A stretch of DNA of 64,000 nucleotides from contig CAVWDE010000020.1 of assembly GCA_963753685.1 (NCBI GenBank), positions 367,318 through 431,317 on the forward strand. The letters are read 5' to 3'. Position numbers and translations under genes: made by a program. Under the pieces are notes generated by a model that worked only from the letters and a program-made list of their open reading frames with translations, ran no database searches and was not told the DNA's origin. Below are positions 34,026 through 41,739 of the stretch, piece by piece (the first letter of the stretch is position 1; each line of letters opens with the position of its first letter). Origin of the DNA: DATAOG01 sp963753685 (GTDB lineage: Bacteria > Pseudomonadota > Alphaproteobacteria > Geminicoccales > Geminicoccaceae).

Positions 34026-34595
34026 TCAGCGCACCGGGTGGGCGCCGCGGACCAGGCGGACGCGGCTTGCCTGCGGACCCATCGGGCCCTCGGCGTCGGC
34101 CATCGAGTAGAGCACCTCGCTGCCGATTTCGACCTGCTCGAAGGCGTCGTCCTCCACGACCACGCGGTGGAAGTAGACGTCGACCCCGCCCGGGGTCTCG
34201 ATGAAGCCGTAGCTCTGCTCGGGGTAGAGCCGGACCACGCGGGCGTAGATCCGGCCGTCGTGGCTCTTGACCTCGCGCCGGGTCACCTGGGCGTGCTGCT
34301 CGAGCTGGCGTTCCGCGGCATCGAAGGCGGTGCCGATCACCAGATAGGCGTCGTCGCGCAATTCGTGGTGGCGCTCCTCGCGCTTGACCACGATTTCTTT
34401 ACCCGCGACGCCGATGTCGATGGTGATGCCGACGGTGCTGCGGTGCTGCTGCTTGTGCGGCGCCTCGAGGGTCACCCGGCAGAACACGATGCCGTCGAAG
34501 AAGCGCTCGAGGCGGGCGACCCGCTCGCGCACCCGGGTCTCGATCGCTTCCGAGGTGGCCATGTTGTGAAAGCGAATCTGGAGAGGCACCTGCAT
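34026..34595 (-). CDS. HPF/RaiA domain fused to a cold-shock domain
   Basis: The 189-residue protein begins with a ribosome hibernation factor-like domain (MQVPLQIRFHNMATSEAIETRV to about residue 105). It continues into a cold-shock OB domain with RNP-like motifs SYGFIET and VDVYFHRV. The first part binds the ribosomal small subunit in known HPF/RaiA proteins; the second binds single-stranded nucleic acid. The fusion suggests a stress-time ribosome or mRNA factor. It is shorter than long HPF and lacks that dimerisation tail. Confidence 0.85.
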   Translation of the reverse strand: MQVPLQIRFHNMATSEAIETRVRERVARLERFFDGIVFCRVTLEAPHKQQHRSTVGITIDIGVAGKEIVVKREERHHELRDDAYLVIGTAFDAAERQLEQHAQVTRREVKSHDGRIYARVVRLYPEQSYGFIETPGGVDVYFHRVVVEDDAFEQVEIGSEVLYSMADAEGPMGPQASRVRLVRGAHPVR

Positions 34596-34781
34596 GCTCA
34601 GCCCTCTGGCCTGGGTGACGGCGGCGGCCAGCGTCGCGCCCGGACTCGTCGGCCCGGCTGGCCATGGACCAACGCGCAACCCCCGTTGTAGGGTCCATCG
34701 GCAGCGGCCGCCAGCAAACCCTGATCTGGGGCCAGGGGAATGATACCACCCGGACCGGACTTTTGCGGAGAAAGCTGATCC

Positions 34782-35231
34782 ATGCCGAACATCACGTGGG
34801 TACTCATTGCCGATGGCGCCAGGGCCCGCGTCCTGGCGCAGGACAAGCCTTTCCAGGCGCTCAAGCCCGCCCTGGCCGAGGAGGAGATCACCGGCAGCAC
34901 CGCCCAGAGCAAGGAGATCGGCAGCGACCGGCCGGGGCGCAGCTTCGACAGCGCCGGCGAGGGCCGCCACGCCATGGTGCCGCCGACCGACCCGCAGCGC
35001 TACGCCAAGTATGCCTTCGCGCGCGAGCTCGCCGAACGGCTCGAGGAGGCGGCCCATGGCGGCCGCTTCGACCGGCTGATCCTGGTCGCCGCGCCCAAGA
35101 CCTTGGGCGATCTGCGCGAACTGCTGCCCGGCGTGGTCAAGGCCAGGGTCGTGGCCGAGATCGACAAGGATCTGACCCACGTGCCGGCGCGCGATCTGCC
35201 CAGGCACCTGGCCGGGGTCCTCAAGCTCTAG
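34782..35231 (+). CDS. host attachment family protein
   Basis: The 149-residue protein matches the host attachment (AttH-like, baeRF-related) family by its start, ITWVLIADGARARVL, and by FDRLILVAAPKTLGDLRELL near the C-terminus. The fold is related to release factor eRF1 domains. The true function in non-pathogens is unknown despite the family name. It is divergent from the HPF-cold-shock gene. Confidence 0.82.
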   Translation: MPNITWVLIADGARARVLAQDKPFQALKPALAEEEITGSTAQSKEIGSDRPGRSFDSAGEGRHAMVPPTDPQRYAKYAFARELAERLEEAAHGGRFDRLILVAAPKTLGDLRELLPGVVKARVVAEIDKDLTHVPARDLPRHLAGVLKL

Positions 35232-35265
35232 ACCCGACCCGGGAACTCGGCCGCGCGGACGGCGG

Positions 35266-35919
35266 TCACGATTCGCTGGCTTCCGCGCGCGCCCGCAGCT
35301 CGGCCAGCAGGCCGTCCATGCTGCTGCGCTCGATGACCGCCGAGAACTCGGACCGCTGCGACACCAGCAGGCTCGCGCCCTGGATGATCAGATCGATGAT
35401 CACCGGCCGATCGTCGCGCACGCGCAGCCGCCAGTCGACGTCCAGGTTATCGCCCTGCTGGGTTATGACCTTGGTCCGGACCAGGACGTCGTCCTTGCCC
35501 GCCGGCTGGCTGGCCAGGATCCGGAAGTGCTGGTCGAGCGGACCGTCGGTCGCGTTGGCGTATTGATCCAGGCGGCGGGCCAGATTGCGCATCACGACCG
35601 CGTCGAACAGCTGCTCGTAGCCCGCCCGCTGCGCCTCGGTCAGCTGCTGCCAGTGGCGGCCGAGCACGAGGCGGCTGAGCAGCGGCACGTCGGTCTCGGA
35701 GGTCAGCAGCTGGGTCAGCTGGTCGAGCCGGTGGCGCTGATCGAGGTCGGTGCGGTGGAGCAGGTGCCAGGCGCGCTCGGCCAGATGCTGGACCACGAGT
35801 TCGGGGCTGACGGACGAGGCCGCGGCGAGGGCGCCTCGAGGGGACAGCGAGACCAGGGCCACGCCGGCGGTCATGCCAAGCAGCCGCCGGCGGCCGAGGT
35901 ACGGCCGCACGGGGTTCAT
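35266..35919 (-). CDS. MlaC/Ttg2D-like phospholipid-binding ABC transporter auxiliary protein
   Basis: A 217-residue periplasmic protein with a Tat-like signal (RRRLLGMTAGVALVSLSP). The MlaC core includes FDAVVMRNLARRLDQYA and WRLRVRDDRPVIIDLIIQGASLLVSQRSEF. In other bacteria MlaC carries phospholipids between outer and inner membranes. No mlaD/E/F genes are adjacent, so it is an orphan here. Confidence 0.85.
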   Translation of the reverse strand: MNPVRPYLGRRRLLGMTAGVALVSLSPRGALAAASSVSPELVVQHLAERAWHLLHRTDLDQRHRLDQLTQLLTSETDVPLLSRLVLGRHWQQLTEAQRAGYEQLFDAVVMRNLARRLDQYANATDGPLDQHFRILASQPAGKDDVLVRTKVITQQGDNLDVDWRLRVRDDRPVIIDLIIQGASLLVSQRSEFSAVIERSSMDGLLAELRARAEASES

Positions 35920-36169
35920 CGTTGGTCTCCAGAACGGTGCCGCTTATGCTTAGTTGGTGACGATGACAGAATATTTAACAGGTGGCCACGACTTAACACT
36001 ATCTACCACCTGGTCGGGCGCGATCAACGGTTTTTCGGCCGCCGCCAGCCGCCTTGCCGACCACGCGCTCGCCCTCGCCCTGAAGAGCACGGCGTGGCCG
36101 CCGCGGCCAATGCCGAACAGGTATCGTCACGAGGACCGGCGGGCATGGTCGCCGCCGCTGCGGCGTGCC

Positions 36170-36703
36170 TCAGGAGACCTCGTCGATCTCCTCCGGGGTC
36201 AATTGTCCGGGCACCAGCGTGACCGGCACCCGCATCTGGCTGCCCATCTGGCTGACCAGGTAGGTCACCAGGGGGCCCGGACCCTCGCGGCCGGTCGCCG
36301 TGCCCAGCACCAGCAGCTGGATGCTCGGGTCCTCCTCGATCAGCGCCAGCAGCTGCTCGTTGCGCCAACCCTCGCGGACGTGCAGGACCGGCAGCTTGCC
36401 GGTCTCGGCCTGGACCCTGGCGGCGAGCGCCTGCAGGGTCTGCTCGGCCTGCTGGCGCGCCTCCTCCTGCATCACCCGCTCGACCCCCAGCCAATGCTGG
36501 AACTCGGCTGGCTCGATCACGTAGAGCAGGGCGACCCGGCCGTCGGTGCTGCGGGCGCGGCGAATCGCGAAATGCAGCGCGTTCTTCATCTCCGCGGTCT
36601 CGTCGACGACCACCAGGAACACCCGTTCGCGCCTGGCCATCGGCGCCAGCGGCGCCGCCGGCTCCGGCTGCGCGGGCGGCTGGTCCGAGCTCGCCTCAGC
36701 CAT
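36170..36703 (-). CDS. universal stress protein (UspA family)
   Basis: A 177-residue protein with a Pro/Ala-rich extension and one Usp domain (RVFLVVVDETAEMKNALHFAIRRA ... LLVLGTATG). The C-terminal loop GTATGREGPGPL resembles the ATP-binding GxxG form only partly. It begins a few bases after the TIGR02186 gene stop and forms the last gene of a TSUP-TIGR02186-Usp operon. Confidence 0.85.
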   Translation of the reverse strand: MAEASSDQPPAQPEPAAPLAPMARRERVFLVVVDETAEMKNALHFAIRRARSTDGRVALLYVIEPAEFQHWLGVERVMQEEARQQAEQTLQALAARVQAETGKLPVLHVREGWRNEQLLALIEEDPSIQLLVLGTATGREGPGPLVTYLVSQMGSQMRVPVTLVPGQLTPEEIDEVS

Positions 36704-36706
36704 GGC

Positions 36707-37474
36707 TCACCCTCTCCGAAAGATCACCCCGGCCAACCAGCCGAGAGTTGCGGACAAAGCGACTGCCATCAAGCCGTAAAGGACCGATTGCTGATTTGCA
36801 AAATCGAACACGTCGGCCTCGACCCCGATCTTGCTGATCACCAGCGCGCTGCGCTGGGCGTCGGTGACCTGGCCGTCGTGCAGCTCGAAGACCTGGACCT
36901 GGTAGATGCCGGGCGGCACGTTGGCGGGAAAATGCAGCGTGGCGCGAAACAGCCTGGGGCCGATGAAATTGACCGGGGCCGGCTTGGCGCTGTACAGGCC
37001 CTGACGCTGCTTGTTGCGCACCAGCGCGTCCTGGAAGGCCGCGATCTCGCCGATGTCCAGCCCGGCCGCGTCGATCGGCAGCAGCTTCAGATCGTCGGTG
37101 CCAAGCTCGAGCCGGGCGCGCACGTCGGGCAGCGCGATCTTCTGGAGCGGACCGGAGCTGGCGATCGCATAGTAGCCGGGCACATGGTCGAAGGCGAGCC
37201 GGTCGCGGTTGATCCAGATCCCCGCCACCTGCGCCTTGCGGCGGACGATCTGGCTGACGCGCGGGCCCTGCACGGTGACCACGATGTCGTGGTCGCCGTC
37301 GCTGGTGCCGAACAGGACCACATCGGTGCCGACGAACGCGGTGGTGATCGCGATCAGCCGCTGGGACAGGTCCGCGACCAGCGTACCGGCGTTCGCCTGG
37401 CTGGTGGTCCGGACCCCGGCCGCCAGGACCAGGACCACGGTCAGCGCTGCGAGGCCCGGCCGCCGGCGGCGCAT
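36707..37474 (-). CDS. TIGR02186 family membrane-anchored periplasmic protein
   Basis: A 255-residue protein with an N-terminal signal, a beta-rich periplasmic body and one C-terminal membrane span (YGLMAVALSATLGWLAGVIF). It matches the TIGR02186 family, usually found beside TauE/SafE transporters. Its ATG shares one base with the stop of the TSUP gene. A supporting role in anion (sulfite or related) export is inferred from that linkage. Confidence 0.85.
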   Translation of the reverse strand: MRRRRPGLAALTVVLVLAAGVRTTSQANAGTLVADLSQRLIAITTAFVGTDVVLFGTSDGDHDIVVTVQGPRVSQIVRRKAQVAGIWINRDRLAFDHVPGYYAIASSGPLQKIALPDVRARLELGTDDLKLLPIDAAGLDIGEIAAFQDALVRNKQRQGLYSAKPAPVNFIGPRLFRATLHFPANVPPGIYQVQVFELHDGQVTDAQRSALVISKIGVEADVFDFANQQSVLYGLMAVALSATLGWLAGVIFRRG

Positions 37475-38397
37475 CAGTCGCGGCCCACCGCGCCGAGCGA
37501 GTACAGGTCCTCCGGGCGCACGATCAGGTCGTGGCCGAGCTTGGCGCACACCAGAAGCACGATCGCCGCCAGCAGGATGCGCATCTGTTCGCCGCGCAGG
37601 CGGGCGCCGGCGCTCGAGCCGAGCTGGGCGCCGATCACGCCGCCGACGATCATGGCGAGCGCCAGAATCACGTCGACCGTCTGATTGGTGACCGCGTGCA
37701 GGAAGGTGGTCACCGCCGTCACGAAGGTGATCTGGAACAAGGACGTGCCGACCACGACCTGGGTCGGCATGCCGATCAGGTAGATCATCGCCGGCACCAT
37801 CAGGAAGCCGCCGCCGATGCCCATGATCGCGACCAGGATGCCGGCCACGACCCCGATGCCGAGCGGCATCAGCGCGCTGATGTAGAGCCGCGAGCGATGA
37901 AACCGGACCTTGAACGGCAGGCCGTGCAGCCAGACGTGCCGGTGCCGGCGGGTGAAGCCGGTGCCGCCGCGCCGGCGCATCTGCAGCCAGGCGCGCAGCG
38001 ATTCGACCAGCATCAGGGCGCCGATCGTGCCGAGGAAGAAGAGGTAAGAGAGCGTGATCGACAGGTCGATGTGGCCGAGCCGGCGCAGCAGGCCGAACAG
38101 CCAGACGCCCAGCACCGAGCCGACCACGCCGCCGGCGACCAGCACCCAACCCATGCGCAAATCGACGTTGCCGCGGCGCAGGTGCGCCATCACGCCGGAC
38201 AAGGACGAGGCCAGGATCTGGCTGCCCTGAGTCCCGACCGCGACCGCCGGCGGCACCCCGAGGAAGATCAGGAACGGCGTCATCAGAAAGCCGCCGCCGA
38301 CCCCGAACACACCCGATAAGAAACCGACCACGCCGCCGAGGCCGAGCAACAGGAACAAGTTGACCGAGATCTCGGCGATCGGGAGATAGATGACCAT
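37474..38397 (-). CDS. TSUP family (TauE/SafE) anion exporter
   Basis: A 307-residue inner-membrane protein with eight or nine spans and the duplicated family motif, GLGGVVGFLSGVFGVGGGFLMTPFL near the N-terminus and VAIMGIGGGFLMVPAMIYLIG in the second half. Family members move sulfite, sulfoacetate, taurine or thiosulfate-related anions. It heads a three-gene operon. A sulfite-oxidising-type operon lies 9 kb to the right, but no direct link is shown. Confidence 0.87.
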   Translation of the reverse strand: MVIYLPIAEISVNLFLLLGLGGVVGFLSGVFGVGGGFLMTPFLIFLGVPPAVAVGTQGSQILASSLSGVMAHLRRGNVDLRMGWVLVAGGVVGSVLGVWLFGLLRRLGHIDLSITLSYLFFLGTIGALMLVESLRAWLQMRRRGGTGFTRRHRHVWLHGLPFKVRFHRSRLYISALMPLGIGVVAGILVAIMGIGGGFLMVPAMIYLIGMPTQVVVGTSLFQITFVTAVTTFLHAVTNQTVDVILALAMIVGGVIGAQLGSSAGARLRGEQMRILLAAIVLLVCAKLGHDLIVRPEDLYSLGAVGRD

Positions 38398-38727
38398 GCT
38401 CGTCTCGGAGGCGCCAGTGCGGGTGCGGGCGCACCATTGCCGAGCCGTTCCCGGTAGTCAAGGCAAGCTTGGGACACGCGATCGGTGCGCGGCAACCGCA
38501 CAACTAGCAGCTATCGGCCATTTCGGCTGGGCGTATCGCCGTGCGGGTTGGCGGGGACGTGAGCCGACCGATAGGAATAGAACCACAGCGGGTAGAGCCC
38601 CTGCAGGTACGTCTGCGTCGATGCCGCCGCCGGCGCCAGAGGTTCACCGCCGACGTTCGTAAGGTTCACCTCGCCCGCGGCGATCCTGGCATGAGCTTGG
38701 ACCCCACCCCGGCGGCGCGCGCATCAT
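38398..38727. other. intergenic region upstream of the TSUP operon
   Basis: 330 bases between the TSUP start and the end of the TlpA-type gene, both on the minus strand. I see no gene, clear promoter or strong hairpin. The TSUP promoter should lie at its left side. Confidence 0.4.
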
Positions 38728-39303
38728 TCATTGGTGATCGGCGTGGCCGACGCTGAGCTTTTCGAGCCACGCCTTGACCTCCGGCTTGTCCCACTCCAGC
38801 GCGCCAAACAGGCGACCGATCTGGCGTCCGGTCGGGTCGACCAGGATGGTTGTCGGCAGGCCCATGATCCCGAGCGCGTCGGCGGCCTTGCGGCGCGGAT
38901 CGAAGTAGCGGTCGAGGTGCTTGAGCGCGAGCTCGCGATAGAAACGGTCGACAGGCGCCTGGCCGGTGCGGTCGACGGACACCGCGACCACCGCGAACCG
39001 CTCGCCCCCGAGCGCCTCCTGCAGGCGGTCGAGCGCCGGCATCTCGCCGCGACATGGAGCACACCACGTCGCCCAGAAGTTGAGCAGGATCACCCGGTCG
39101 CCGAACGCCTTCGGCCCGACCCGGCGGCCGTCGTCGGTGGTCACCGCGAACTCGGGCAGCGGAACCGGCTCGCTGGCCTGCGCGGCGGCGAGCGCGGCGT
39201 CGGTCTCGCTCTGCACCTGAGCCAGGACGGCGGCACCGGGTCGAGACGCCGCCGACGCGAGCATGGCCGCCCATAGGATGAGCCGCGCGAGGCGGCACCG
39301 CAC
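38728..39303 (-). CDS. TlpA/ResA-type thioredoxin, exported
   Basis: A 191-residue periplasmic thioredoxin-fold protein. It has a signal segment (LARLILWAAMLASAASRPGAA), the active site WATWCAPC in a TlpA/ResA context (ILLNFWATWCAPCRGEMPAL), and the cis-proline loop GLPTTILVDPTG. Such proteins reduce disulfides in apocytochromes or metal-binding proteins. It is the last gene of the minus-strand run from 47253 that includes a secreted protein with a regular cysteine array, which could be a substrate. The start codon is GTG. Confidence 0.88.
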   Translation of the reverse strand: MRCRLARLILWAAMLASAASRPGAAVLAQVQSETDAALAAAQASEPVPLPEFAVTTDDGRRVGPKAFGDRVILLNFWATWCAPCRGEMPALDRLQEALGGERFAVVAVSVDRTGQAPVDRFYRELALKHLDRYFDPRRKAADALGIMGLPTTILVDPTGRQIGRLFGALEWDKPEVKAWLEKLSVGHADHQ

Positions 39304-39415
39304 GGCCGGCGACGGGTGGCGCCCGGAGCGGGTCCGGAACCGCCCGGGCGGGCCGCGTCGCCCGGCGCGGTCGCCCCGATCGATGCTGCCACATCAGCCC
39401 GTCTGACGCGCGGGC

Positions 39416-41739
39416 TCATGGCGCCTCGCGCCCTCCCATCATGCTCCGCAAGATGACGAACGCCGTGCGGAACGCCTCCTGCTGCTGATCGGTCGGGTTG
39501 TCGTAGAAGCGATTGCCGAGCGCGGCGCGGCTCACGGCGGCCCCTTCGGCGAGCACGCCCACCCGCCCCGCGCCGAACTCGACCTCCGAGTAAATCGGAT
39601 TGCCGTCCTGGTCGGTGAGCACCGGGAAGCCGCCGACGACGTACTGCAAGGGGCGGTAGAAGGCGAGCGCGGAGCCGTTGGCGGCCGGGGTGACGCGCTC
39701 CGCCGGGACCGGCACGGCGGTTTGCCCGATCGACAGGCCGAACGGCTCGAGAATCGACGCGGTGCCGGCGCCCTTGTCGATCAGTCCGTCGACCACCAGC
39801 AGCGCGCCGCCGGCCGCGACGAAACGCAGCACCGCCTGACGTTCTGCCGCCGTGAAGCTGCGCCGGGGCTGAAGAAGGACCAGGACGTTCGCGGTCTCGA
39901 GCGAGCGCTCGAGGTCGTCGGAGATCACCGGCATGTAGCCGAGCCGCTGGCTGGCGACGAAGAACGTGTCGTAACCGGAGAGCTGGTACTTCGGTTCGAG
40001 GGCGAGCGCCGCGGGAAACTCGCCCTTGGACAGCTCGAGGTCGAACGCCACCGTGCGCACGTCGTGGATCGGCGCAGGCAGCGTGAGGGCGTGGGCGACA
40101 TGGGTCAGGATGACGCTGCCGATGCCGAGGCCGGCGATCAGCGCCGCCACCACCGAGGGCGCATCGCGCCGGCGGTGCGCGAACAGCAGCTGGATCAGGC
40201 AGAGCACCGCGACCCCGCCGGCCGCCAGCGGCAAATGACGCCACATGGTCGCCTTGATGGTTCAGCCATTCGACCGTGGCCAGGGCCAGCTCGCGCCGGC
40301 CCGGAAAGAAGATCGAGAAATTGGAGAACGGCGTGCTGTCGCTGATCGCGGCCACGCGCCCGCGGCCGTGTTCGAGCACGACGTGCTGCAGGAAGAAGCC
40401 GAAGTCCTCGCGCTGATCCAAATGGATATTGCCGAAGAAGCCGGGATTGTTGAAGTCGGCGGGCTCGGCGCCCATGCCGTAGCCGACGATCACCGCGCGG
40501 GCATCGAGCGGTGCCACGATGGTCGCCGAGGTCTCGAACTGAAACGACGGCACCAGGGCGGCAATCGGGTGCGGCAGCCACGCCGGGCGCTGCCACCGGG
40601 TCAGGTTTTCGGTGCCGAGATCGAAGGTGTCGTCGGAGCGGAAGGCGAGGCCGAAACGCCCGGCCAGCGCGTTGAGGAAGGTCGTCATGCCGAACAGGTT
40701 GGTGTGGTCGCCGATCAGGAACAGGCCGCCGCCGTCGCTGACGAACCGCTCGATCGCCTGGATCTCCTCCGGCAGGATCGGCTTGACCGGGGTCTTGACG
40801 ATCAGCACGTCGGCATCCTTGAGCACCGCCGCGGTGATCGGCCCTTCCCGGTGGCGCCGGACGTCGTAATGCCAGCTCAGCAGGTCGTAGAAGTTGCCGT
40901 AGGTGTAGGAGTAGCGCCGGCCGAAGCCTTCGGTGTCGAACGCGACGTCGGTCGGCTCCCAGATCCCGTGGCTGTCGTCGAACACGATCCGCCCCGATTT
41001 CCGAGCTCCGGGGTCGTCCCACCCGAGCCAGAAGGTGAGCGCGAGCCCGGCAACCGCGGCCGCCAGCGGTCGCGCCCAGGCGCGGCCCACGGGATCTTCG
41101 GCCGGCAGCAGCGCCACCCCACGTCGCGGCAGCAGGGCGGCGGCGGGCAGGAGCGTGAGCAGCAGCCACCAGGGGCTGATGTCCAGGCCCTGATCCGGCA
41201 GCAACGGCCGCGCCAGCAGGATGACGAGCCCGCGCAGGAGAGCAAAGCCGATCAGACCGGTGCCGAGCCAGCCGAGCACCAGCCACGGCCGCCGTACCGG
41301 CAGCAGGGCGACCGCGCCCGCCCCGCCGGCGAACACGCAGCGCCAGGGGAAACGCTCCCAGACGCGCGAGGCTCGGCCGGTAGTCGATCAGCAGTTGCCC
41401 GGAATGGAAAACGACCCGGCCATCGAGGGCGGCGGCGTCGAATCCCGTGAGGTTGATCATACCTGCAAGCAGGGTCGCCAGACCCGGGACTTCCTTCCAG
41501 CGCGCCAACAGATCAGAAAATCCGTGACCGGCAACGAACTGAAGGACGATCACCCCGATGATGGCCGCCAGCCGTTGCCGATGCGTCATGTCGCGCAGCG
41601 CGAGCGCGCAGATCAGGGCGCCCAGCAGCACCAGCAGGCAACCGGAGGCGGTGGCGTCGAGGATGGTCTCGGCGAACACCATCTGCCAGCCGATCGCGGC
41701 GGTGAGCAGGCCGACGTAGAACGTTCGGGCGCCGATCAT
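39416..41739 (-). CDS. membrane protein with two GATase-like (GldG/DUF4350-like) domains, two frame breaks
   Basis: The ATG at 41739 overlaps the previous gene's TGA. The first frame gives several membrane spans, breaks at the G4 run 41346-41349, and continues in a second frame with more spans and a class-I GATase-like domain (SDGGGLFLIGDHTNLFGMTTFLNAL). It breaks again near 40259-40264; the third frame has further spans and another GATase-like domain (FVAAGGALLVVDGL). Removing one base at each site gives 773 residues. Architecture and motifs match the neighbour at 41736. Related GldG domains accompany ABC exporters, but no ATPase gene is nearby. Confidence 0.7.
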
